A stretch of 9,891 nt of DNA from Clostridiales bacterium UBA929 (GCA_002293625.1 DBDP01000143.1:1-9891), one strand, 5' to 3'; shown: positions 1 through 6,273, numbered from the stretch's first letter. The notes: generated from the sequence alone by a model not told the origin. Made by a program: numbers and translations.

Positions 1-1
1 C

Positions 2-763
2 ATCCGAAAGCGGACCCATCAGCGCGCGCCCCACAGAGACAGCGTTCGCGCCGAGTGCCAGCGCTTTGTAAACGTCCAGCCCGCTCTCCACGCCGCAATC
101 CACAAACACCGGCATCGACCCTCCGACGGCTTCCGCAATTTCGGGCAGCACCATCAGCGGCGGCACGGCGTAATCCAAAATCCCATGATGGTGCGACACC
201 ACAACCCCCCGCACCCCGGCCTGACGGCAGAGCAGCGCGTCCCGCGCGCTCAACACGCCTTTGAGGATAAACGGCAGCTTGGTCGCGCCGACGAACCGCG
301 CGATCTCGTCTAATGACTTTCCGGCCATCGGCAGCCCCAAAACCGTGTCGGGTTCCCCTCTGCCATTGAACGCGTGGTCAATATCCATCCCCACGGCGAT
401 ACAGCCGCACGCTTCGGCATGGGCGAGTTTACGGAGGATAACCTCGTTGTCGGCGTGGGGTTTGATAATTTTGATCGTTTTAGCGCCGGTCGCCGTAATG
501 CGCTCCAACTCTGCTTCATCGCCCATCCCTGCCCACATGACGGCACCCGCCGCCACGGCACCCCGCGCCAGCTCCGCCATCCCGCCCGGGTGGCAGTTAT
601 CTAGGTGCGACAACGCCGCAGTCATCACGGGGGTAGCGAAAGTATGACCGTACAGGGTCATTCCGGTGTCGGGCGTCACGGCACCGATGTGCCGCATTTC
701 CAGTAGCAGCGAATCATAATGTGCCCGCGTCAGGCGGTTCGCGTCTCCGGCTCTTGGTTCCAT
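2..763 (-). CDS. FMN-dependent alpha-hydroxy-acid oxidase-like protein (partial, C-terminus off window)
   Basis: The first 254 codons of a TIM-barrel flavoprotein of the glycolate/lactate oxidase (FMN_dh) family, which oxidises 2-hydroxy acids with FMN. The frame is open to the left edge, so roughly 80-100 residues are probably missing. Visible landmarks are TPVMTAALS near the N-terminus, KIIKPHAD, LKGVLSARDA (the lysine expected near flavin N1), VVVSHHHGILDYAVPPL (equivalent of the catalytic NHGGRQLD motif) and PVFVDCGVESGLDVYKALALG followed by VGRALMGPL (flavin phosphate-binding end). The catalytic-type His is kept, but the substrate-binding Arg of the NHGGRQLD motif is absent and the usual DGGVRRG is DCGVESG, so this is a divergent subfamily and its substrate is unknown. 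The ATG at 763 follows a GGAG (774-777) that lies inside the end of the upstream esterase gene; the two genes are 5 bases apart and probably co-transcribed. Confidence 0.85.
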   Translation of the reverse strand, partial: MEPRAGDANRLTRAHYDSLLLEMRHIGAVTPDTGMTLYGHTFATPVMTAALSHLDNCHPGGMAELARGAVAAGAVMWAGMGDEAELERITATGAKTIKIIKPHADNEVILRKLAHAEACGCIAVGMDIDHAFNGRGEPDTVLGLPMAGKSLDEIARFVGATKLPFILKGVLSARDALLCRQAGVRGVVVSHHHGILDYAVPPLMVLPEIAEAVGGSMPVFVDCGVESGLDVYKALALGANAVSVGRALMGPLSD

Positions 764-768
764 GAGAC

Positions 769-1971
769 TTATTCTCCTTCGGTTAACGCACCGACCAGCT
801 TATCGGCAGCTTTTGTATGGGTGGCGAACGTGGGGTGCCAGTCGGCGGCGTAGCCGTCGCTTTCCTTTTGAACGTCAAAACGCAGGCATTCTATATTCGC
901 GTCCGCCGTCTCGGCGACGTAGTCGGTTACGGCTTGCTCCATCGCGGAGTACAGCCGGTCGCCCATGATACCGAGGGAGCACACGATCTTCGCGTTGGGG
1001 TTCAGGGCGCGAATCTGTTTTAAGAACGCGGTATAGCCCGCCGTGTATTCCGCTTCTCTGTCTTTGTTACCGCCGCAATAACTGTCGTCGTTCGTACCGA
1101 GGTTCACGACGATGATGTCCGGCTGCCGCGCGGAAAAGTCCCACGCCGTATCGGCGGCGGGGAATCCGTTGCCGTAAGAGAAGCCCAGCTTGTCATAATA
1201 CTGCGGCACCGTTTGCGCGTCGTTTAGGCTGCCCGGGGAGGTGTAGCCGGAGATGACGCCGTAGCCGCTGAAGGAAACCATGCTGTAGTCGGCGTCCAGT
1301 GTTGACGCCGCTATGTAGGCGTAGGCTTTGGTGACATCCTCGGTCGAGGTGGCGAAGTGGTGATTGCGATCCTCGTCGTCTACGCCGTAGCCGCAGGTGA
1401 TCGAGTCGCCGATAAACTCAATCAGCGTCTCTTTTTGCGGAGTGGGCGCGATCGTACCCGTAACCTCGATCGACTTGATGCCGATCGTTGATTGGGGCGA
1501 CTCGGAGAGCTTGATCACGGTGACTACCGCTTCCTTTTCGCCCTCAAAGACGGTGTATGTTTTTTCCGGCGCGTCCAGCATGTCGTCGATGACTCGCTCG
1601 CCGTCCACAAGGATGGCGATTCTCGCGCGGTTGTCGCCGCCGTGCATATTGTCACCCGCCAACGTAACGGATAAGTCCGCGCCGCTGACGGTGAACTCCG
1701 CGCCTGTGCCGGAAAGGGCGCACCAAAGGATCCCGTCGTTAAAATATGTACGTCCCAGCGTCTTCACGCTGCCCGCTTCCGCGGCAAATACGGTTGGCAT
1801 GGCGGGTGTGACCTCCTCTTCGCTCGGGGACGGCGAGTCCTCCGGCAGTGTGACGTCGGGGCTTGCTACGGGTTCGGGGCTTGGGCTTTGCGCTTCGCTC
1901 GGGCTGCTGCCGCAGGCTGATAACAGTAACATGACCAAAAGCAGCGCGATGATTCCCAGTTGCTTTCTCAT
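769..1971 (-). CDS. SGNH/GDSL esterase lipoprotein, CE2-like (acetyl-esterase type)
   Basis: A 400-residue secreted lipoprotein. Residues 1-19 are a signal peptide ending in the lipobox LSAC, with Cys20 as the lipidation site. Residues 22-57 are a Ser/Pro/Glu-rich linker. Residues about 60-172 are predicted beta-rich and fit the N-terminal jelly-roll of CE2 esterases. The catalytic SGNH domain follows: IEFIGDSITCGYG with nucleophile Ser190, VVNLGTNDD (G292-D295, block III) and DWHPT with Asp377 and His379 (block V). Family members remove acetyl groups from plant polysaccharides, so a surface carbohydrate deacetylase is the best guess, but the substrate is inferred. I chose the ATG at 1971 over a longer in-frame start at 2034, because it places a GGAGGG (1977-1982) five bases upstream, starts exactly at the signal peptide, and lies downstream of the promoter at 2006-2034. 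It leads the operon that continues into the flavoenzyme. Confidence 0.88.
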   Translation of the reverse strand: MRKQLGIIALLLVMLLLSACGSSPSEAQSPSPEPVASPDVTLPEDSPSPSEEEVTPAMPTVFAAEAGSVKTLGRTYFNDGILWCALSGTGAEFTVSGADLSVTLAGDNMHGGDNRARIAILVDGERVIDDMLDAPEKTYTVFEGEKEAVVTVIKLSESPQSTIGIKSIEVTGTIAPTPQKETLIEFIGDSITCGYGVDDEDRNHHFATSTEDVTKAYAYIAASTLDADYSMVSFSGYGVISGYTSPGSLNDAQTVPQYYDKLGFSYGNGFPAADTAWDFSARQPDIIVVNLGTNDDSYCGGNKDREAEYTAGYTAFLKQIRALNPNAKIVCSLGIMGDRLYSAMEQAVTDYVAETADANIECLRFDVQKESDGYAADWHPTFATHTKAADKLVGALTEGE

Positions 1972-2005
1972 AAGTTCCCTCCGAAGACAGCTCGTTTTTT
2001 GTTTA

Positions 2006-2034
2006 AGTATAACACATAAACACCGTCGCGGCAA
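2006..2034 (-). promoter_or_regulatory. Sigma-A promoter of the esterase-flavoenzyme operon
   Basis: On the minus strand the -35 box TTGCCG (2029-2034) is followed, after 17 bases, by the -10 box TATACT (2006-2011). The -10 is preceded by TGT, an extended -10. Transcription should start near 1999, leaving a leader of about 28 bases with the GGAGGG ribosome site at 1977-1982. The 11 bases TGTGTTATACT around the -10 are identical to those in the promoter proposed for the chaperone operon. Confidence 0.7.
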
Positions 2035-2079
2035 ATACTTTTCGAGAGTGGTTCAATAAATTCCATGATTTGACTATAG

Positions 2080-2229
2080 TATAAATGCGCTTTCGAACGG
2101 GGGAACCTGTTTGCATTCGGCATTTTAGATGAATTATTAAAGCCAGAGCTAATAATCCACCAATTTGCGATCCGCGTCGAACTCGCGCAGTTGTTTATGG
2201 ACTTCCTGCGGCTGGTCGCGGGGAAGTAA
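2080..2229 (+). pseudogene. Possible C-terminal remnant of an unidentified gene
   Basis: A 49-codon open stretch directly after a TAG (2077-2079) and ending at TAA 2227-2229. It has no ATG or GTG start with a ribosome site. The translation has protein-like composition, with amphipathic helices: it includes GILDELLKPELIIHQFAIR and ends ELAQLFMDFLRLVAGK. The stop lies 16 bases before a strong hairpin terminator, as expected for the end of a real gene. I do not recognise the family. It could also be a chance open frame. It lies between the esterase promoter and the end of the chaperone operon, so it may mark an old deletion or insertion. Confidence 0.3.
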
Positions 2230-2245
2230 CGGAGTAAACGATAAA

Positions 2246-2270
2246 GCCGCCGGTCAGTGCGACCGGCGGC
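2246..2270 (-). terminator. Strong hairpin terminator, probably of the chaperone operon
   Basis: A perfect 10-bp GC-rich inverted repeat (GCCGCCGGTC, loop AGTGC, GACCGGCGGC). Read on the minus strand it is followed by TTTATCGTTT, a short U-tract, about 150 bases after the J-domain gene stop. On the plus strand the hairpin is followed within 20 bases by a run of six T, so it may act in both directions and also close the possible plus-strand remnant that ends at 2229. Confidence 0.75.
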
Positions 2271-2396
2271 TATGTTATTAAGGTGTTTTTTCTTTCTGCA
2301 AAATTTGTCGCGGTACAACAGATAAGTGAGAGACAAGTCGCTCAGGGTTTGGTAGACCGGATCGTTCGCGATGGCGGCAATTTCAGAAGGGTAAAG
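2271..2396 (-). other. Intergenic stretch with a weak protein-like frame, no clear gene
   Basis: Between the J-domain gene stop and the terminator the minus strand has an open frame after a TGA. Its translation begins LYPSEIAAIANDPVYQTL and continues SLTYLLYRDKFCRKKKH, and it looks more protein-like than chance. It has no convincing start codon or ribosome site, and the frame then runs through the terminator and the esterase promoter, so it cannot be a complete gene as read. It may be a gene remnant at the operon's end or a non-coding trailer. I see no other signal here. Confidence 0.2.
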
Positions 2397-2422
2397 TCAC
2401 CTGCGTTACAATCCTCCAAAGC

Positions 2423-3622
2423 TCACGCTCCGCAGCACTTTTTGTACTTTTTACCGCTGCCGCAGGGGCATGGGTCGTTCCGCCCGATTTTAGGCCCTAC
2501 GCGAACCGGCACGGGTTTCACTGGGTCATCATCCTCGTCGGCGATAAAGGTAAGGTCGCCGTCCGTATTCCGATGTTTCAGTTTTGAGATACCGGAAAAG
2601 TTTTCGTCCAACATTTTCGTCCGGTTTTTTTCAATAAGAAGGCGTTGAAAAAACGCTCCGTGAAGCGCGTATAAACGGGGATATTTTTCTTTAACTTTTC
2701 GCGTTTGCCCCATTAGCCGTTCACGGATTATATAGTTTTCCATGGCTAACAATTGAAGTCGCTCATCGTCCGTTTCTACCTTGTTAAGCAAAAGATTAAA
2801 CAACGCGGGATAAACGGAATCAAATTGATCATCCTTGTCAATCGCCAGCAGTTCCTTAACCGTTCGCAGCCGCTCAACCATCGGATACTGGTAATCCTGA
2901 GGGGTCACGTGCCGCGCAAGCCGCAGCGCATCGTCTAAAAACATATCCGACGCGGTGTCATCCACAGTTCGGAGTATTTCCCCCAGAGAATCCGCGACCT
3001 TTGAGTTCGAAAAATTCGCGTTTTGCAGAAAACCAAAGCATTTTTTTACAATCTCTTCGTCCTTATCAATTAAAAATAGGATTGAAACCACCAATATATC
3101 TATATTTTGCAAATTATGTTCAATATTTAAACGCGCAGCTTTCATAACGGAATCGTATAACTTTTCGTGCAGTACATTATCCACTTGACAGAAAATATAC
3201 TTATACCAAACGTCCATCGCTAATTCATCAATTGCTAAATAAGCCTCGTATTGTGCGATCGCTTTATGACAATATCCCCGCGCCGCATATGCGTTGGCCA
3301 ATTCCAGCATAATAATCCGGTTGGTCGGTTCCTCCTTTAACAGGGCTTCCATTTCTTTGACCGCCTTGCCTGTTTTTCCCGTTTGCCGCAGCATCCTCGC
3401 CGAATCAAGACGTACCATGCTGAACGCATTGAGTTTCAACGTCTCGTCGTATGCCGCGCGCAGCGCCGGATCACAAAGCGTATCATACGCGGTTTTGATT
3501 TGCGCGAATTCTTCAGGGTAATGCTCCGGCGGAAATATTTTAACCGCTTTGTAATATGCGCGTTTAAGCGTTTCGGGCTCCGCCGATTGAGGAAGATCCA
3601 ACCACTCGTAATGAGTCTTCAT
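2423..3622 (-). CDS. J-domain / TPR-like / SEC-C protein of accessory Hsp70 operon
   Basis: A 399-residue cytoplasmic protein. Residues 3-60 are a J-domain by helix pattern (YEWLDLPQSAEPETLKRAYY, then AQIKTAYDTLCDPALRAAYDE), but the HPD loop that normally triggers Hsp70 ATPase reads PPE (31-33, within FPPEHYPEEF). Residues about 75-140 are helical repeats resembling TPR (AVKEMEALLKEEP, then ANAYAARGYCHKAIAQYEAYL). The middle is all-helical with no family I recognise. Residues 380-398 are a SEC-C zinc motif, GRNDPCPCGSGKKYKKCCG, with Cys385, 387, 396 and 397; in SecA this tail binds Zn and SecB or ribosomes. The ATG at 3622 overlaps the hsp70 stop (ATGA), with a G-rich ribosome site just upstream. 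It probably delivers substrates to the neighbouring Hsp70. The gene is AT-richer than the window's other operons. Confidence 0.85.
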   Translation of the reverse strand: MKTHYEWLDLPQSAEPETLKRAYYKAVKIFPPEHYPEEFAQIKTAYDTLCDPALRAAYDETLKLNAFSMVRLDSARMLRQTGKTGKAVKEMEALLKEEPTNRIIMLELANAYAARGYCHKAIAQYEAYLAIDELAMDVWYKYIFCQVDNVLHEKLYDSVMKAARLNIEHNLQNIDILVVSILFLIDKDEEIVKKCFGFLQNANFSNSKVADSLGEILRTVDDTASDMFLDDALRLARHVTPQDYQYPMVERLRTVKELLAIDKDDQFDSVYPALFNLLLNKVETDDERLQLLAMENYIIRERLMGQTRKVKEKYPRLYALHGAFFQRLLIEKNRTKMLDENFSGISKLKHRNTDGDLTFIADEDDDPVKPVPVRVGPKIGRNDPCPCGSGKKYKKCCGA

Positions 3623-5276
3623 AAGTCCCCCAAAAGATCCAAAAGATCGCTATACAACTCCTCGCAGTCTTTTCCCAAAATGAGCGCTTCCTTGATTTGC
3701 GCCGTTAGGATTTGCAATTCATCCGCAAATACCGAACCTGAAGATGCCAGTTTTTCCGCTTTTTTAATTGCGGGGCGGTATTTTTTCGCGCCCGTCGCTT
3801 CCAGCCATTTGCTTGTGTCTGCCGTATTCATGGCGACGACGCCCGTCGTGGAGATGGTGACGTTCGCTTCCTTACCCGTGCTGACTACCTTCGCGGAAAC
3901 CTGCAAAATGCCGTTGATGTCATACGCGAAAACGCACTCAATCGGTTCGTTGCCGGCAGGGGCGGAGGGAATGCCTTTGAGCGTAAACTCGCCCAGCAGT
4001 TGATTGTGTTCCGGGTTGGTATACTCTCCTTGATATACCGTAACGTTTACCCTCGTCTGGAAGTCCGCGACCGTTCGGAAAGCTTCCGTTTTTTTAACGG
4101 GGATAACGGTATTTTTCTGAATAACCGGGCAATAAACTTTTCTGTCCAAAACAACATCATAAACAGCGGTTCCGAGTGTAAACGGGCAGATGTCGGTAAT
4201 GGCCAATTCTCCCGTTAAGTCTCCCGCGATGATGGCCGCCTGCACCGCCGCGCCGCGCACCACCGCCAACTCGGGATCTACCAAGTTTTTTGGGGGTCTT
4301 CCGTCAAAAAACTCGGTTAAAAAGGATGTTACAAGCGGAATTTTCGTTGAGCCGCCCACCAAAAACACATCGTCGATATCCTCGCGGCTTAGCCGCGCTT
4401 CCTCCAGCGCTGTTTCAACCTGCGTTTGTGTTGAATGTACCAACTCTTCAATCAATCTCTCAAGGTCTTCTCTGGAAACAACGGCATCAATGGAAAAGGC
4501 TTGTCCTTTTTTATTTTGCAAAAACGGGAGCGCGGCGTGATACCAATCCTCTTTACTGAGCGCGATTTTACATGCTTCGGATACATCTTTGATTCGCGCC
4601 GCCGAACGAAGATCAGGTTTATGATCGGCGGTTAAGTGTTCCGTAAGGCATTGGTCAAAATCCTTACCGCCCAATTTGTTGTTGCCGCATGTGGATTTTA
4701 CGTCAAGTACGCCTTCAAACAACTCCAAAACGGTGACATCCAAAGTACCGCCGCCAAAGTCGTACACCAGCATGTTTCGGCTGTCGGACAAGTTGGCAAG
4801 ACCGTAGTCCAACGCCGCCGCCGTTGGCTCGTTGATGATTCTCGACACGGTAATTCCGGCGAGTTCGCCTGCCCGAACGGTTTGCTTTCTCTGCCTGTCA
4901 GAAAAATATGCCGGTACGGTAATAACGGCGCGGGTAACCGATCGTTTCATATAGTTCGAAGCGCAACGAACAAGATAGGCAATGATTTGAGATTGCACTT
5001 CCTCGGGGCTGTAGGTTTTTCCGTTTGCCGTCAAGGTGTGGTCTTCTCCGAACAGACGCTTAACTTCATAAAAGTGGATTCCGGGTGCAATAACAGCAAC
5101 TCCTTGGCTTCTCTGCCCACAAGAACCTCTCCGTTTTCCTTGAAGTGCACACAGGAGGGTGTGACCATTTCGCCGAGGTGGTTGGGGATAACCGAAATGA
5201 TGCCGTCTTCGAACACCGCGACTTCGCTGGTGGATGTCCCCAAGTCAATCCCGATAATGGTTTCGCGTTTGCTCAT
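3619..5276 (-). CDS. Short Hsp70 chaperone (HscC/DnaK-like), frameshifted as read
   Basis: An ATP-dependent chaperone of about 552 residues once a single frameshift is repaired. As read it is two frames: 5276-5031 (81 codons) and 5034-3619, whose only nearby start would be an internal TTG. Repaired landmarks are IGIDLGTSTSEVAVF (phosphate 1, residues 8-22), VKRLFG with Lys73 (equivalent of catalytic DnaK Lys70), AVITVPAYFSDRQRKQT, IINEPTAAALDYGL, DFGGGTLD (173-180), VGGSTKIP (307-314), a linker ELAITDI near 357-363, a beta substrate-binding domain and a short helical lid. The short segment between VKRLFG and the VPAYF motif and the overall length resemble HscC rather than housekeeping DnaK (about 610-640). 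The start ATG overlaps the grpE-like stop (ATGA) and has GGGAGG nine bases upstream. All other motifs are intact, so an assembly error or a very recent mutation is likely. Confidence 0.88.
5070..5073 (-). other. Frameshift site in hsp70 (one base missing in a T4 run)
   Basis: The coding strand reads ACT TTT ATG AAG at this point. Adding one T to the four-T run gives ACT TTT TAT GAA GTT AAG CGT, that is STFYEVKRLFGEDHTL, which continues the Hsp70 sequence smoothly into the downstream frame. Without it, the upstream frame ends at a TGA (5031-5033) after 81 codons. No canonical slippery heptamer is present, and the run is short for polymerase slippage. Confidence 0.88.
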
Positions 5277-5797
5277 TCGTTCACGCCTCCCAATTGGTTT
5301 ATAACAACGGCGGCGCGTTTAACTACCGTGCCGCCGTATGAATAACAGCCGGACAATTCACGCACGACCGTATTGTGCGGCAGTTCGCGACAAGTCTCGG
5401 CGGAGGAGACGATGTCAAGCGTTTGATTGTACGGTTCACCCTCGCGCCGGAGCTTTTGTATGCCTGCGTCGGTTAGTTTCCGGTCACAGACGCGGGTAAA
5501 TAAATCCACTTGACCACGTAACCCCTCATCCTCACGAGCGTTTGCAAACATACGTAAATCCTCCGCCTCATCGCGAAGGGCAATCAGTGCGTCCAGAAGA
5601 AGTTTCGCGTCTATGTCCGCGTTTTTGCCGGAAACTTGGTCGTATAACTCTTCCATCTGCATTGCTAATTCTTTTTGCTTCCTCTGGCTCTGTTCCCATT
5701 GATCCTTCAACTGTATCGACAGATCGACAATGGTTTTAGACTGCTCGCTGAGGGTATTGGTAAGGGCTGCGATTTGCGCCCTCTGCTTCCACATCAT
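5273..5797 (-). CDS. GrpE-like nucleotide exchange factor
   Basis: A 174-residue protein with GrpE architecture. Residues about 4-60 are a long charged coiled coil (the dimer stalk). Residues 66-115 are the helical part (LLLDALIALRDEAEDL, then VDLFTRVCDRKLTDAGI). The C-terminal beta wing follows, with GEPYNQTLDIVSS (120-132; family GEPFDPxxHEAV), NTVVRELSGCYSYGGTVVKRAAVVIN (family GTVxxVxxxGYxxxxxVxRPAxV). The RPA of the wing is RAA here, so it is a divergent copy. It would release ADP from the Hsp70 encoded next to it, whose start overlaps this stop by four bases. The start at 5797 is set by GAGAGG (5805-5810) seven bases upstream; a second ATG follows immediately at 5794 and would work as well. 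First gene of the operon. Confidence 0.85.
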   Translation of the reverse strand: MMWKQRAQIAALTNTLSEQSKTIVDLSIQLKDQWEQSQRKQKELAMQMEELYDQVSGKNADIDAKLLLDALIALRDEAEDLRMFANAREDEGLRGQVDLFTRVCDRKLTDAGIQKLRREGEPYNQTLDIVSSAETCRELPHNTVVRELSGCYSYGGTVVKRAAVVINQLGGVNE

Positions 5798-5825
5798 ACC
5801 ATGACCTCTCTTTTTTCACTTAGCG

Positions 5826-5857
5826 GCACGCCCTGTTACAGCTCACTTAGGCGTTGC
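5826..5857 (-). promoter_or_regulatory. Leader hairpin and direct repeat before grpE-like gene
   Basis: The leader carries an imperfect stem (GCACGCC against GGCGTTGC on the plus strand, one bulged T, loop of 17 bases). It also has two copies of TCACTTAG on the plus strand, near 5817 and 5843, 26 bases apart. Together these could be an operator or a structured leader. No known riboswitch or regulator site is recognised, and the stem is short. Confidence 0.25.
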
Positions 5858-5878
5858 GGCTTTGTAAGTCGTATTATG

Positions 5879-5908
5879 AGTATAACACAAGTAAGGTGTC
5901 GGAGTAAA
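5879..5908 (-). promoter_or_regulatory. Probable promoter of the grpE-hsp70-J operon
   Basis: On the minus strand there is an extended -10, TGT followed by TATACT (5879-5884). The hexamer 17 bases upstream is TTACTC, a poor -35, so the extended -10 would have to compensate. An alternative -10, CATAAT, lies eight bases further downstream. No CIRCE (HrcA) inverted repeat is visible, so classical heat-shock control of this operon is not supported. The leader to the ATG at 5797 would be about 75 bases. Confidence 0.45.
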
Positions 5909-6027
5909 CACCGAGCTGTTTAATAGTATGTTGAAAGCAATCTTATGGTCCTATAACGATTTTTCGCTTCCAAGTGTCTTTGTTGAATTTTCGTTTGAGA
6001 AACCCAGTAATTATAGGGTATAGAGAA

Positions 6028-6055
6028 GCCGCAAGAGTCAAAATGACCTTGCGGC
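6028..6055 (-). terminator. Terminator of tRNA-Pro
   Basis: An inverted repeat GCCGCAAG / CTTGCGGC, extended inside by GTCA / TGAC with one bulge, begins one base after the encoded CCA of the tRNA. Minus-strand reading continues TTCTCT, a weak U-tract. Its tight placement behind the tRNA supports a transcription end or a 3' processing structure. Confidence 0.65.
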
Positions 6056-6056
6056 A

Positions 6057-6133
6057 TGGTCGAGGCGACAGGATTTGAACCTGCGGCCTCTGCGTCCCGA
6101 ACGCAGCGCTCTACCAAGCTGAGCCACGCCTCG
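6057..6133 (-). tRNA. tRNA-Pro (anticodon CGG)
   Basis: A full cloverleaf on the minus strand: 7-bp acceptor stem CGAGGCG/CGCCTCG, D-arm GCTC/GAGC, anticodon stem CTGCG/CGCAG around the loop TTCGGGA, a 5-base variable loop, and a T-arm with the TTCGAAT loop. The anticodon CGG (plus-strand 6097-6099) reads CCG proline codons. Discriminator A73 is followed by an encoded CCA (6057-6059). The gene has its own promoter and terminator, so it is a single-gene transcript. Confidence 0.96.
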
Positions 6134-6152
6134 ACAAAGAGAAACTCTGCTT

Positions 6153-6182
6153 ATTATACGGGATACCGGGCGGGTTTGTCAA
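6153..6182 (-). promoter_or_regulatory. Consensus promoter of tRNA-Pro
   Basis: On the minus strand the -35 TTGACA (6177-6182) and -10 TATAAT (6153-6158) are both perfect matches to the sigma-A consensus, 18 bases apart. The -10 lies 19 bases before the tRNA 5' end (6133), so the transcript would start a few bases upstream of the mature tRNA. Confidence 0.85.
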
Positions 6183-6211
6183 GCGCAAATTAAGAAGCCT
6201 AGAAATCCCTC

Positions 6212-6240
6212 TTGACAACGTTTGTTAATAAGAGTATGAT
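6212..6240 (+). promoter_or_regulatory. Promoter of the V-type ATPase operon
   Basis: TTGACA (6212-6217), 17-base spacer, TATGAT (6235-6240) on the plus strand. Transcription would start near 6247, about 27 bases before the first ATG, with GGAGGTG (6258-6264) as ribosome site. It diverges from the tRNA-Pro promoter; the two -35 boxes are 29 bases apart. Confidence 0.8.
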
Positions 6241-6273
6241 ACGCTTGCCATTGTTTCGGAGGTGTGTCGCGTA

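Noticed and set aside
1397..2059. Plus-strand frame of 220 codons opposite the esterase gene
   Set aside because: Shadow frame: the minus strand carries a signal peptide and SGNH motifs with a proper ribosome site and promoter.
1968..2336. Minus-strand frame of 122 codons
   Set aside because: It crosses the strong hairpin at 2246-2270 and the esterase promoter, starts at TTG without a ribosome site, and its second half is low in protein-like character.
5031..5034. TTG at 5034 as an independent start for a separate 471-residue Hsp70
   Set aside because: It would lack the phosphate-1 loop and the catalytic lysine; sequence on both sides of the frame break joins into one normal Hsp70.
5063..5080. 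Programmed -1 frameshifting at the hsp70 break
   Set aside because: The site is not a canonical slippery heptamer, the T run is only four bases, and Hsp70 genes are not known to use recoding. Kept only as a remote option.
4636..5304. Plus-strand frame of 222 codons opposite hsp70
   Set aside because: Shadow of the Hsp70 ATPase domain; no ribosome site or family resemblance.
5920..6117. Minus-strand frame of 65 codons (VRDAEAAGSNPVAST)
   Set aside because: It is the translation of the tRNA-Pro gene, a well-known artefact, and it also runs through the tRNA terminator.
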